Origin: Chaetoderma sp. LZ-2023a
Taxonomy: Eukaryota; Mollusca; Caudofoveata; Chaetodermatida; Chaetodermatidae
Direction: 5' to 3'
Length of the DNA: 64,000 nt
Assembly (NCBI GenBank): GCA_034401795.1
Contig: CM067374.1
Span: 97,932,860 to 97,996,859, forward strand
In this document: piece by piece, positions 11,301-21,919 of the stretch
Layout: every line of letters begins with the position of its first letter
How positions within the stretch are numbered: the first letter of the stretch is position 1
The notes under the pieces: model-generated
Told to the model about the DNA's origin: nothing
Databases searched by the model: none
The model's input: only the letters and a program-made list of their open reading frames with translations
Position numbers and translations under genes: made by a program

Positions 11301-11954
11301 ACAATTGTTTCAGGTGCCATGAGAAATGCGAAGAATAAGTGTCAAGACTCGGGTTTCGCCTTGTTCGTCGCCTGCCCGGATACATCGGATCATTCTTCGT
11401 CTATCAACATTCTGCAGCCTGCGCTCATGTGGCACGAGTTCGGTTTATCCTCTCTCAGGGCCCGAGCGGGTCGTAAGTCGGTCCTGTATCTCACCACCTA
11501 TCACTGCTACTGTTTCGCTGGCTGGTTCGAAGGACTTCCTGACCAGAGTGGACCAGTTGATCTCACATCCATTGACTTCTACCAAGCCAGTTTCATCATC
11601 TTATGTTATATCTATTATTTTTCCTGTCCGGCAGCCACCCCGAGCCCAGGTTTTTCCCGGCCCCAGGCCTGGATGTTGGCCGGCTTAGGTTCCCGATTTC
11701 ATCTATGGACCAAGACTTTTGTCCAGGTCCGGTCGCTATGGAGGCTTCGGGCTCAGTTTTTTCCGGCCCCAGGTTTTTTTTCTGGGTTCGGGTCGGGGCC
11801 CTCACCTCTCTGGTCAGGCTCCCGTTTTGTTTGCCGCCCCGGTGCAGGACCGGTCATTCTGGATTGCCAAATTTTAATTTGATTTTCTCCACAAATTTTT
11901 TCGCCCAATCCTCTTGTGATATTTCACACATTCCTCCGGTCCCGGGGCCTGGTT

Positions 11955-12032
11955 GGGCTCCGGAGCCGGGGTCAGGCTCCCGGTCTCCCACCCCAGCTCC
12001 GGAGCCGGGGTCAGGCTCCCGATCTCCGGCCC
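11955..12032. repeat. GC-rich tandem duplication, about 39-bp unit, two copies
   Basis: The words CTCCGGAGCCGGGGTCAGGC occur twice, followed by near-identical text, within a C-rich stretch (11.6-12.05 kb) unlike its AT-rich surroundings. It lies inside the DIRS-like element. Confidence 0.75.
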
Positions 12033-13429
12033 GGCTCCTTCCCTGTCTACTATCATCTTTTTTGTTTCCAATATTAAATGTTCTTTGTTAGATTAGATTT
12101 TTTCAATTGGATCTTTTTCACCTCATTACATATGTGCATATCATTATCTTTTCTAGCAGTATTCTCATTTTCGATATCTTCGGGGTTCACTCTGCGTTCG
12201 TTCCTTTTCTCTTCATGTTATCTCCCCTTTCAGTTCCCAATTTAAGTTATATTAATTATTCTTCGTTCTCATGTTTTCTCCCTGCACTCTTTCCTATCTG
12301 TCAGATTACTGGGCATTTTAATTAGCTATGTATTGGTCATTATTCGGCCCAGGTCTTACATTTTTTTGTATAGTACTCCTCCACCTTCTTATGTTGGCAG
12401 GCTGACATACTTTCATGACGTTAGGAGAATTTACTATTTGTGCTATCGTTAATGTGAATATTTCGCTCGTTTACGGCTATTTCTCCCTATTTATCATCTT
12501 TTGTCTTGAATATTCATTTGTTAAAAGTCATATCACACTTTGCTTCATTGTTTTGCGATTTTCTTTAGTATATCCCAAAATTTCTCCGTTTTTCCAGTAT
12601 CTGTCAGTTTATCATCAGCCCGTCATAGTTTCGGTAGTCAATTTGTCCTAGTCTCATTTCGTCTCGGTGACTCGCAAGTTTCTCCACAATATACCCGATT
12701 TTCAAGGCTATTTACTTCTTTTTAGCTAAAACCTTTTATTTAGAGTCATGTTCTTTCTTGGCTTCGCGAGGATTGGTGATTTTGGGTGGGAAATTTATCT
12801 TTCATTTCGTTCTTTTCTACTTCCGGTAACTGTCAGATTGTCGTCATCGTTCCTGTCACTTTTTATATAGGTCATTGACATTTCGCCCATATGTATTTCG
12901 TTCCTTTTTTGTTTACATAGAGTGTATCTTTTGGATATGATATTGATCTTCAATATAGATAAGTATTGTTTTAGCTATTTCTATCTGGCTTTATATTGTC
13001 TCTCTCCCCTCCCATAGGTTTACTGTGGGATTTCAATTCGCCACGAAATCTGTTTTAAACACTATAATAAAATTTATCTGTAATGTTTTCTATGTCTACC
13101 ACTTTTTAATAAGTACGGCAATATTTCTAGGATACTTTCTTTCACCATACGAAGAAAGTGGTAAGTTTAAATAGCAGGAATAAATGCAAGTTACCGCTTT
13201 CGTGACTAAGAAACATCGCCTTTCGCAGGATTTCAGATATCATTACCTTCCAGTAGAATAAATCAATGTTTGGAAGTCACTATCCGATCACATGATAACA
13301 TAATAAATAATTCCTCAGGCTCAAGAACAGTTGAACTAATACTGAGCTAATCAAAAATAACTTACATGTCAAAAAACCTAACTGTGTTTCAGCCCAGCCC
13401 TAATTGGAATATTGAATATTGTTCTATTG

Positions 13430-14075
13430 TCTGGTAACCCTGTTAGGTCCTATCATTTTTGCCTGGACTCTTGTCACATGTCTACTTAATTCTTCGGTTC
13501 AGATCAGTAACATTTCACGATCTTTTAAGGTTTTGGGAAATTCTCATCCTCCCTTCAGAAACCCATTCCATTTTGGAATCTATCCCTTGTACTTCAGGTT
13601 CTAGCTGGTAAACTCTTTGATCCTTTAGGATCTGTTTGTTTAAAACATCTCACTCTCAGGCAGTATTTTTATTAGCAGTAGCTTCAGCTAGCCGTCTCTC
13701 GGAAATTCATGCCTTATCTGCTGATTTGGATAGTTTCAAGTTACAGGTTTTAACATTATCCTCTATCCTAGGTCAGAATTTCTGTCCAATACTCAGTTAA
13801 GTTTTTAGGTAAACCCATCATATTTCATAAGCTTTCTACTTTATCTCCAGATGACTGTCTGGTTCACTGTTAGGGCTCTCAATATTTACAAATTACGTTC
13901 TGCTGGCAAACGATCCGACGATAGACATCTTTGGGTTACATTTGCAGAAGGCATTGATCGTCCTTCCTCTTTAACTACTTTTTCACGTTGGTTCTTTGAT
14001 ACCATCATAATTTGCCTTGAGTTAGCTTCCCCTGTCCTAATGCTTTAGTGGGGGTTAAGGCCCATGACTCGTATT
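13430..14075 (+). pseudogene. DIRS-type tyrosine recombinase, broken
   Basis: Fragments in several frames align in order with the recombinase at 62.7-63.6 kb: PIPFWNLSLVLQVLAGK (13.55 kb), SRxSEIHALSADLD with the first catalytic Arg (about 13.69-13.73 kb), CxVRALNIYKLRSAGKRSDD (13.86 kb), LWVTFAEGIDRPSS (13.94 kb) and VKAHDS (14.05 kb). The HxxR box is reduced to HDS, and the C-terminal part with the nucleophilic Tyr is not seen. Stops and frameshifts make the gene inactive. In life the enzyme integrates the circular DNA of DIRS elements. Confidence 0.8.
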
Positions 14076-14470
14076 CCTTCTTCATCATCATCTTCCCTCG
14101 CTTCATCATCTTCATAAGTATAAGTGTTATTTGGGGTGAGTGTGAGTTCATTACTTCTTTCTCATGTGTATCTCACCTTTTTCCAATCATCTCTTTCATC
14201 TCCCTTTATGTTCATTTACTTCATTCTTGCATGATTATCTCTTCTGTCCTGTCTTCTTAGGGTCGTTCAAGGACCCGCTTTTCTTCTTTCTTCTGTACCC
14301 TTCCAATACGGTTACTTATGATAGTGATTCTGAGGATTTACTGTAATTTGTAGTATCTTTCTCTACTTATTATTACTAACTGCGTGTTCATTCTTAATAT
14401 TTTTTACATCAAGTTTACTAAAAAAAATTCACCTCCCTCCAGGCTTTGCTCAATGTTGAAATCTGTATTT

Positions 14471-14581
14471 GAGCAATAGTAATGCAAGGAGGTAGGTTGT
14501 AATGTAGTAACAATGGCCAGACGACCCGCAGGGTCTGGCCTTATGTTTTACTAATTACATATACCTACCTCCTTGCATTAC
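14471..14581. repeat. internal complementary region (ICR) of the DIRS-like element
   Basis: The first half is the complement of the element's left end (AATGCAAGGAGGTAGGTTGT...). The second half is the complement of its right end (...ATACCTACCTCCTTGC). The join contains a GGCCAGACGAC/GGGTCTGGCC hairpin that also ends the right terminus at 15237-15265. It acts as the bridge for joining the ends during replication in this class. Confidence 0.88.
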
Positions 14582-14904
14582 GGCCCATCTCAAGCCTCCC
14601 CTCTGTCAAATTTTTTTTTGGGGGGGGGAGGGTTGGGGGGGGTGCTTTAATTGAATGGTCATATCTTGTTAGTATAGTCATATTCAGGAAAGATATTCCT
14701 TGTATTCGTTAGCCTTTATATTATACCCAGATATGTCAGTATTCAACATATTTGGGTATTTCTGAAAGAAAATTTCTTGTCATATAATGTAGAGAAATTA
14801 CGATAATTTTATTCTCAGCTTTAGTCAGATATTCAGAGTCAAGTCGATATAAGATCATCTGTCTCTTCATGGATTTGCTGCAAGCTGGATTATATGACTG
14901 GATT

Positions 14905-15266
14905 CGTCAAGGAATGAAGTCTTGGTTACTATCAACAAGGTCATGTGATAGCTATCAGCCAATGAGGTGTCATTGTGCTTAATGACCTACTCAGTGGCTT
15001 TGGGTATTGGCTTAACCCTCCTCTTGCCATATACTGAGATATAGCATTTAAGCGATGTACTGTGGATCGCATCATTAGAGAGAGTATGGAGATGCGTGAA
15101 GGAGCCTTCAATCACTCAATAACCGCAATATCCGGCAAACATTGGCTGTGAAAAATTCATCCTACTACGCCTCCCTTCAGAGAAGGAAAGAGCAATAGTA
15201 ATGCAAGGGGGCAGGTATATGTAATTAGTAAAACATAAGACCAGATCCTGCGTGTCATCTGGTCAT
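14905..15266. repeat. right inverted terminal repeat of the DIRS-like element
   Basis: Inverted partner of 10128-10465, ending in the hairpin GACCAGAT...ATCTGGTC. Confidence 0.85.
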
Positions 15267-15360
15267 TTTCTTTGCAGTAATCAAATCAAAATAATATAGC
15301 AATAATTCACAATAGAAATATGATTAATTTTCCAAACAGATAAGTACCAAGATTAGAGTG

Positions 15361-15582
15361 TGATTAAAAAGTGCAATCTCCAGCATTTAAGCCATTGATT
15401 GGGTCTCCACTGTGGACATGGCCTCATTTCTGTGCTTTTGTTCATGCTAACTTGCTGCAGTTCTATAATCTGTGCGTGAACGCTGTACATGACCAAACCA
15501 CAACCCACCTCCAGTATTTAGACGATGTAGACTTCATAGACGAGGAAAAAGTACCTCTTGGTGACCTCAATGTTGACTGAAA
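15361..15582 (+). pseudogene. non-LTR reverse transcriptase fragment (palm motif)
   Basis: Diverged copy of part of the element at 39.3-41.2 kb. IGSP near 15400 matches IGSPQGDG, and YLDDVDFIDEEKVPLGDL at about 15520-15570 matches YADDVDFIDEEKKPPDEL, the metal-binding palm box. Only about 220 bp remain and both ends are truncated. It is followed directly by an FB-B or TTAA-D-like GCTGTTGCTGCC hairpin. Confidence 0.75.
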
Positions 15583-15727
15583 GCTGTTGCTGCCTTAGGC
15601 AACAGCTTGACATTGGTTTTCATTGGCACTGCAGCTATCACAAATTCTTCCAATGTTGGAACATACGATATATAGTGATGTTTTATGCATGATATATCGG
15701 GATATCATCTAGGGCACTCGAGATTAA

Positions 15728-15973
15728 ATTAACCTGACTGAATCTGAAATGGCGAAGTCGGCCAAAACTGCCCTATGTAATGATCTTGAGGAATGTCCAT
15801 TTGCAGGTCTAGAGCAGACTATTGAAAATTTACGACTGGAATGACTGGCTTGACTGAGCCAATCATTCCGGTAGTAAATTTTCAAAAATAGTATTTTTCA
15901 TGGCCTGCAATGGACATTCAATAAGAAAATATATTTTGATATTCTTGAAAAAATTTAGCCATTAAAGGGTTAA
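15728..15973. mobile_element. MITE TTAA-A copy
   Basis: TTAACCTGACTGAATCTG through a GAATGACTGGCTTGACTGAG palindrome to GCCATTAAAGGGTTAA. Confidence 0.75.
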
Positions 15974-16369
15974 TAGGTATTTTACAGTTCTGCATCAAGG
16001 CTGTGTCTATGTAGCAGTCTGCGTTTTCACTGACCTCCATAACTGCATCTCTCAGATTCACTGAAAAACAGTGTTGATAGAATGTTTGACAATATCACTA
16101 AATTCTATAGTAGTGTATGTTTTGTAAGATGACTAATTATCCCCTCAAAAACGAAGTTCCAGGGGATATAGGAATGTGCCCATTTATACGTACGTTCATA
16201 CTGATTCGTTTCTGGACAATAACTTACTTGCCTGCACCGATTTGAACCAATGCTGGCATACCGCTTAGTAATACGAATACAGAGGCCACGGTCGAAGTCG
16301 AGATCAATTTGCTTCAAATTGACCTGTAGTTATTTGCCCGTGGAAAAAATATGAACGTTAATGTAACAG
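15974..16369. other. intronic sequence, no feature seen
   Basis: No recognisable repeat family, gene or RNA in this stretch. Confidence 0.45.
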
Positions 16370-16985
16370 TTTCCAACCAAATTCGGAATATAGTTTACCG
16401 GTAATACTACCGAGGCAGATGTCAAGTTCATATTCCATTAACTTTTCGACAATATTTGCCAGAGTTATCACCCTTGAAATATACAAACTTCATTAATTCG
16501 GCCGTTTCTGAGCAATTACTCAGGCTAGACTAATCCGATTCAAACCGAATTCGGAATAAAGCTTGTTACTACCGAGGCGGATGTCAAGTTTGTATTCCAT
16601 TACTTTGCGACAATATTTGCCAGGGTTATAAGCCTTGAAAAATACAAACCAGTAATTTGGCCGTTTCCGAGCAATAACTTAGGCTATACTAAACCGATTG
16701 AAACCAAATTCAGAATATTGTTTAATACTACAGAGGCATATGTCAGGTTCGTGGGCCAGTAATTTTCATCAGTATTTGCCAGAGTTATAACCCTTGAAAA
16801 ATGTAAACTTGGTTAATTTGGCCGTTTCCGGGCAATAACTCATGCTAGACTAAACGCACAAATTCAGAATTTAGATTAATAGAATTAAGGCAGAGGTCAA
16901 GTTCGTGTTTTGTTGGTTTTCATCAATAATTGCCGGACCTATCACCCTTGAAAAATACAAACGTCGTTAATTTGATGTCATCCCC
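16370..16985. repeat. degenerate tandem array, about 160-bp unit, four copies
   Basis: TTTGCCAGAGTTAT-like words recur at about 16456, 16616, 16778 and 16930, each followed by CACCCTTGAAAAATACAAAC and AATTTGGCCGTTTC. A solitary related unit lies at about 20040-20090. Confidence 0.8.
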
Positions 16986-17448
16986 TTACAACAAACACTA
17001 ATGTAATCACATATACCAGTTATAAGAAGCGGGCAAGTGAATTGCCCAAATTCTGTACATGTCATTTCAACAAAAGGGGGATTCGAGGGGATTTGCATTG
17101 CTTGTATATGTTTTGTATATGCATGATAAGTGACGCGAAATGATTTACCAAATTAACACATTTTTTTATAAGAGACGTATGTATGTATGTAGCATTAAAC
17201 CAATTGAAGCCTAATTTTTTTTGTCTGGCTAGCCATTTGTGTGTAGATTTTAGTTTTGGTTTGACAACTGTAAATTTTCTTTTTTTGGAGTTGCAAGTGA
17301 AATTTATCTCATTTGATGATTTGGTCAAGAGTCTTGGAAGACGCTTATTATATTTGTCATCAGTCTGTCCATCCTGTCTGTCTGTATACATTGCCAACCA
17401 TGTGTATGTGTGAGTGAATGACCTGCGTTGGTTTCATTCAATAAGTTA
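16986..17448. other. intronic sequence, no gene seen
   Basis: The overlapping open frames on both strands at 17062-17413 (111 and 76 residues) have no recognisable domain or splice signals. Confidence 0.45.
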
Positions 17449-17816
17449 GCGGATATACTTTTAATCATCAAGTCAGCCAAAACTGACCTCTGATGGTCTT
17501 AAGAAATTTCCATTTGCAGACCAAGAAAACTGGAATGACTGGCAGACTAAGTTTTAAAAAAAAGTTTGCATAGCATACAAAAGGATATGATGGAACAGAG
17601 ATCTGTTCTTGACCATGGTGCAGAGGTGTGATTTGTGGGGTATCATCAAGTTTTAATCTTACTTTAAATGGCCAAAAACATCTTCTGCAGTGGTCCTGAG
17701 AATTGTCCATTTGTACATGAAGAGAAAACTATTTAAAAAAATTTATCACTGGAATGACTGGCTTACTTTGAGAAAATTGAAATTTTATTGAACAAATTTA
17801 AAGGTAAAAGGGTTTA
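17449..17816. mobile_element. MITE TTAA-A copy with an internal insertion
   Basis: Left part (ATCAAGTCAGCCAAAACTGA) and right part (GGAATGACTGGCTTAC, AAAGGGTTTAA) are separated by about 120 bp of foreign sequence. Confidence 0.5.
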
Positions 17817-17829
17817 AATTGCCTTTTGT

Positions 17830-18044
17830 TCGGTTTTTTTCTGAGCAGAATTGTGTTTGTTGGAAAAGTAGATAGTTTCGCAATTTCGAGGCGTTTCTGA
17901 CATGCCATATTTTTATGCATGTAGTACTATTTTCTAATCTTTGCACTTCATCATATCTATCTTCTTCGTCTTTGTCTCTGGTTTTTGTTTCAATGTCAGA
18001 CCACTAATCTTTGCACTTCACAGCACACTTATTTAACCCGTGAA
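17830..18044. other. intronic sequence, no feature seen
   Basis: Contains two copies of the word CTAATCTTTGCACTTCA about 65 bp apart, a minor duplication. Nothing else. Confidence 0.45.
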
Positions 18045-18240
18045 CTTTTCGAGACCAGAAACGATAAATTCACTTTTATGTAGAGAATATTCTGTAGAAT
18101 ATTTTGAAACTAATTTCACTGGGTGCTTTTGCTGCCTATTGCACCAACAGGATCTGAGTTGGATTAGTTTTTAAATGTTCAACAGCTTTTCTGTGTAGGC
18201 GTCTTGAAATTGAGACACTGACCTTTTTCAATGGTGAAAG
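18045..18240. mobile_element. Fold-back element FB-B, partial
   Basis: ATATTTTGAAACTAATTTCA, a GCTTTTGCTGCC core and a diverged complementary arm. Confidence 0.6.
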
Positions 18241-18257
18241 GGTTAACAAGCTAATGG

Positions 18258-18484
18258 TTAACCCTTGCCATTCTAATGTCAAAATTAAAAAATTTTCAAA
18301 TTAAATTAAAAGATGAACATGTATTAACCTTTCAACAAATTTGGTGGAAGATGTTGCTGTCGTAGACAGCAACATCCTCCACCAAAATTGTTGAAAAATG
18401 TATACCAGACAGTTTCTTTACTATTGACACAGTAAAAGATAAAATATTAACATTGACAGAGTGCTATGGGTTAACCAGGCCAAA
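18258..18484. mobile_element. MITE family TTAA-D
   Basis: TTAACCCTTGCCATTCTAAT at the left, TGCTATGGGTTAA at the right. The centre AACAAATTTGGTGGAAGATG, GTTGCTGTCGTAGACAGCAAC and complement form a hairpin. Other copies (29674, 33863, 41821) have the sharper terminus CCCTTACCACTCTGATG. It shares its right TTAA with the next MITE. Confidence 0.8.
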
Positions 18485-18700
18485 AATGCCTTTTAGAGGT
18501 GTTCTAGGAAATATTCATTTGTAGGCCAAGGGAAGCATATTACTGAAAATTAGCAAAAAATACCACTGAAATAACTTTTAAAATTTGTAAATTTTCAAAA
18601 GTATTTCTATCTTAGAGTTCATGACTTACCTTGCAAATGAACTTTTCTGAAAAAAGCCCATGTCAGCTTTTACCTATTGCTCTGGCCATTAGAGCATTAA
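18481..18700. mobile_element. MITE TTAA-A, decayed, abutting TTAA-D
   Basis: Starts TTAACCAGGCCAAAAATGCC at the shared TTAA and ends near GGCCATTAGAGCATTAA. The centre is degraded. Confidence 0.6.
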
Positions 18701-18929
18701 GTGATTACCTGTTTGTCTGATATACACCGTGTGACACTGGTATTTATATTCTAGCGGGATGTTGAACCATCCACATCCACACCCACATTATTATATTTTC
18801 TAATATATTAATATATGTTCGATTTTCAGAATTAGTCAGCTGATCGATAGTAACACTGCTTCCTTGAAAAAATGTGTCTTTAAATACAGAGCTTAAATAA
18901 GTAAAACTAAGTCTTAAGGGAGTCATCCT

Positions 18930-19030
18930 AGAGAAAGCTGTTGAATATTTTGAAACACATTCGACTTGAAGCTGTTGCTGCCTTAGACACCAACATCTTA
19001 ATCAAATTACTTTCAAAATATTCAACGTAG
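18930..19030. mobile_element. Fold-back core (FB-B type)
   Basis: AAAGCTGTTGAATATTTTGA, AAGCTGTTGCTGCCTTAG and complement ending TTTCAAAATATTCAACG. Confidence 0.65.
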
Positions 19031-19109
19031 CCTTTCTTATTTTAAGAAGTAAAATTTGTGTTGCGCTCTTAGTCAGCAACAACTCGGAGTAACATCATTT
19101 TCAAATTGA

Positions 19110-19475
19110 ATGCAATATATGGATCCATTTCTAGCTATGCCCCCGCCCATCTCTAACTAGGCTCCACCCATTTCTAGCTACGCTCCACACACTTTGTGCA
19201 TTGGAATCGCTGAATTCACGGAATCTAAATTTGAATGTATCTATGTAGGTAACTAGCTAAATAGGTAAGCTGTTGCTACTTTATAGCAGCAACAGTTCCC
19301 CGTCAAATTAGTTTCAAAATATTCAACAGGTTTATTAAATTACAAATTCCTCAAAGAAGTAAAATCTATACACTTGGTGACAGACTATTGGCACCTATGT
19401 GATGGACTACATGATTTTGTTTGTGACGTCAGATGACATACAACGGTTTGATTATGTTGTCATACTTGAGTCACA
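19110..19475. mobile_element. Fold-back element FB-B copy, inverted
   Basis: Starts GGATCCATTTCTAGCTATGC, continues GCCCCCGCCCATCTC and AAGCTGTTGCTACT, and ends in TGACGTCA-like blocks. This is the reverse orientation of the 2685 copy. Confidence 0.7.
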
Positions 19476-20341
19476 GATCGGATCCCTCCATTAGAATGCA
19501 GTGATTAAGTGATTCAAATAAAAACAGCTCATAACCCATGCATCAAAGAATTTATTGCTTTAGTGTTCATAGGTCCAGCTTGACTGGTGGTAGGGCTTGG
19601 TGTTCTAAAAAGGTGTCGATTTTGGGGTCAGAAGTCTAGGTCATCGAAAAGGATAAAAAAATGTAGGTAGTGATGGCTCAAGCTCTACTGAAGGGACCTT
19701 GGTTAAACTGTTGTCTGTGAGTCTCAAAGAACTGTATTGGTTTTGAGGTTGAAAGGTCAACAAAATGAGCATGAGGGTGAGACTCGTAATACGAGTTCAC
19801 AATGGATTTGAGCACTCAAAACATGTAATAGCATTTTACGTTAGTTTAATTTGTTGCTGGTACTAAATGCTGCTGATTTTTCCATGCCGGTTTACGACGG
19901 GTCGTGTTATCCAATGGCATGTGACATCTGTGTGTCCCTCTGTCTGTTAGTAAATTTGTGCATTTGTAATGGATATTTGAAATTTTTCAGTCAGCGCACT
20001 AGGTGGAGACGAAGTGTCATGATTTCGATTCGGCGAGATCCATCCGTATTTGCCAAAGTTATCCCCCATGAAAAACTTAAAACTCATCAAAGACAGGCCT
20101 GTTAGGTGGCGCTCTTGCTGCCAAAGTTGTTTCTTAGTTTGTATCAACTTTCAATCAGACTCCTTTTAATTAATCTGAGAAGGATTAATTGTTGCTGCCA
20201 TATATAACAACAGTTTCCAGTCAAATTGTTGTAAAAATGTTTAGCATCTTTCACTTTAACCATACATGCCATAATAAATTTGCATTGACCTCTTATACAC
20301 ATTATTCGCTCTAACATTAGTAATTCTCTTGTGTTTTTCAG
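19476..20341. other. intronic sequence with an isolated tandem-unit relic and a small fold-back
   Basis: 20040-20090 resembles one unit of the 16.4-kb array. 20170-20240 holds a diverged AATTGTTGCTGCCATATAT fold-back. The acceptor for the next CELF exon ends this stretch. Confidence 0.5.
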
Positions 20342-20425
20342 CATCATTTCCCAATGCTTTCAGCAACCAAGCATCTGCGCACCTTCAACAAAGTTCAAAC
20401 AATCCAGCTGGTAAAGTGTCTGAAG
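20342..20425 (+). CDS. CELF: CELF/Bruno-like RNA-binding protein, linker exon with two donors
   Basis: Acceptor CTTGTGTTTTTCAG precedes 20342. Two GT donors are available: after 20410 (CTG-GTAAAG, exon 69 bp) and after 20425 (AAG-GTGCGC, exon 84 bp). Both leave phase 1 and both lengths are multiples of three. Encoded residues: ASFPNAFSNQASAHLQQSS, NNPAG and optionally KVSEG. In vertebrate CELF1 the sequence just before RRM3 has a similar short SQKEG-like insert, so a tandem-donor choice is plausible here. Assignment rests on frame and composition continuity with the exon at 7331. Confidence 0.68.
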
Positions 20426-20769
20426 GTGCGCAAACAAATGGTATTTTTCTTTTCAATTTACGCTTTACTTATCTCATCCTATGAGTTGTACCGTTTGTAT
20501 GATGGTCATTCATCCTAGAACTAAAAACTGGCAGATTATTTTGAAAGCAATTTTATTGGAAATTGTTACTGCATTAAGCATCCACAACTTTCAGAAAATT
20601 TGTTTTCAAAATATTTGTTATGTTTCATATTTTCTTCCTTTGAAACACGGTTTTAAAGAATTCTAGGATGAAATAGATATTAAAAGTTTATTAATTATAT
20701 ACATACAGTACAGCTCAAATAAGTTAAAATGTTTCCAAAACAACAAGAGAAACGTGTTAGTTAGTACAA
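20426..20769. other. intronic sequence with a weak fold-back
   Basis: A diverged TTAA-C-like core lies at about 20535-20620. No RRM3 exon is visible. Confidence 0.4.
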
Positions 20770-20900
20770 TTTTGAACACGATGTAAGAAATGTTCTGTTG
20801 AATATTTGAACGTAATTTGATTGGAAGCCATTGCTGCCTTAGGCAGCATTGGCTTCCAATCAAACTAAGTCCAAATATTCAACAGAACATTTTATTTTGA
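20770..20900. mobile_element. Fold-back element family FB-E
   Basis: GAAATGTTCTGTTGAATATT, ATTTGATTGGAAGCCATTGC, TGCCTTAGGCAGCA and the near-perfect complement. A second copy is at about 58605-58730. Flanking words (TTTTGAACAC, TGTAAGAAA) are shared by both. Confidence 0.75.
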
Positions 20901-20999
20901 TTTGGAAACTTTAAGTTATTTCTGAGCTATATTGTAACTAGGTAATTGGTGCATGGTTATTGTGGGGTGAATTGTTGAGATTAGTGATGCTCAAAGTAC

Positions 21000-21260
21000 T
21001 TACACGTAGTATAATGAACCTTTCCAAGTTTATCCATTCAGCATATGACATCATAATCAGCTACATAACATGTATGATGATGATGTCATAATCATGACAT
21101 CCTGAATGACTCGATATAGTTCGTCTTTAACGCTTAATATTCTGACACATTATACGAATTGTATGTTAGAGATCGATCGATCCCAACATGGACACGGTAT
21201 GGGTGGAACTTAGATAGAGATGGGTGTGGCATAGCTAAAACTGGAAAGGTTCATTGTAAT
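21000..21260. mobile_element. FB-B copy lacking the hairpin core
   Basis: Left part (CATATGACATCATAATCA, CGAATTGTATGT) joins directly to the right part (AGAGATCGATCGATCCCAAC, GGTGTGGCATAGC). The hairpin has been deleted. Confidence 0.6.
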
Positions 21261-21414
21261 TAGTGTTCCAGACCTGAATGAACATTTCAATCTACAAAGT
21301 TATTTGATATGCTTGATGTTGCAGTGCATGGCTTAGAGTAGTAGTGTTTATGTGGGAACAGATTGATATCTTTGTACATTTGTAATATGCTGAGAGCAGC
21401 TCTGCTTACGCTTA

Positions 21415-21660
21415 TATGCCATGAAGTGGTCAAATTTGGTCAAAAAAAATCACAATATTTTGTTATTGAATGTCCATTTGCTGGCTGAAACACGAGTATT
21501 TTCGAAAAATTACCCATGGAATGACTGGCTCGGCTATCTAGCGATCATTTCAGTATTAAATTTTCATAAGGGGTCCTTTTGGTCTGCAGACATTTCTGAG
21601 CCACTGAACTATTATCATATTACTAACATAACCGGTTGTATATTGAGTACTCTTGGTTGA
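21415..21660. mobile_element. MITE TTAA-A, decayed copy
   Basis: Left arm ATGAAGTGGTCAAATTTGG, central GAATGACTGGCTCGGC and a degraded right arm. The open frame at 21421-21660 is a translation of this repeat. Confidence 0.6.
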
Positions 21661-21919
21661 GTACGCTTGGTCGTAATGTGAAATTTGTAGATCTATTCTA
21701 AATTTGTATCCGTCTCAACAGTATAGAAGCTAGTAGAGGAAAAATGTTTAACATTTGAAAACATTTTGAAGACACGTGTGACAAATTGACTGAATCGTCA
21801 TTGGCGCCGGCACCGATAATCTAGCGATACATTGTTTTAAATAGACTCGCCAAGTCTTATGTTTAGCTTTTTTGAAATATGGATCCTGGCTGGTACTGAT
21901 GTCATTCACAAATTTGAGG

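Larger units (their letters stand above)
10128..15266 (+). mobile_element. DIRS-like tyrosine-recombinase retrotransposon (decayed)
   Basis: About 5.1 kb. Inverted terminal repeats of about 330 bp (10128-10465 and about 14905-15266) flank a decayed interior. A 110-bp internal complementary region at 14471-14581 fuses the complements of both outer ends. This layout is diagnostic of DIRS1-type elements, which replicate through a circular intermediate and integrate by tyrosine recombinase without target duplications. A broken recombinase lies at about 13430-14075. The reverse transcriptase/RNase H region was not recognised in 10.5-13.4 kb, which is T-rich and full of stops. Orientation follows the recombinase and the position of the internal region near the right end. 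Confidence 0.85.

Noticed and set aside
11319-12091. Large ORFs (187 and 162 residues) in the C-rich part of the DIRS-like element
   Set aside because: Low-complexity Pro/Gly/Ser translation in several frames at once, no reverse transcriptase or recombinase motif. Coding status cannot be supported.
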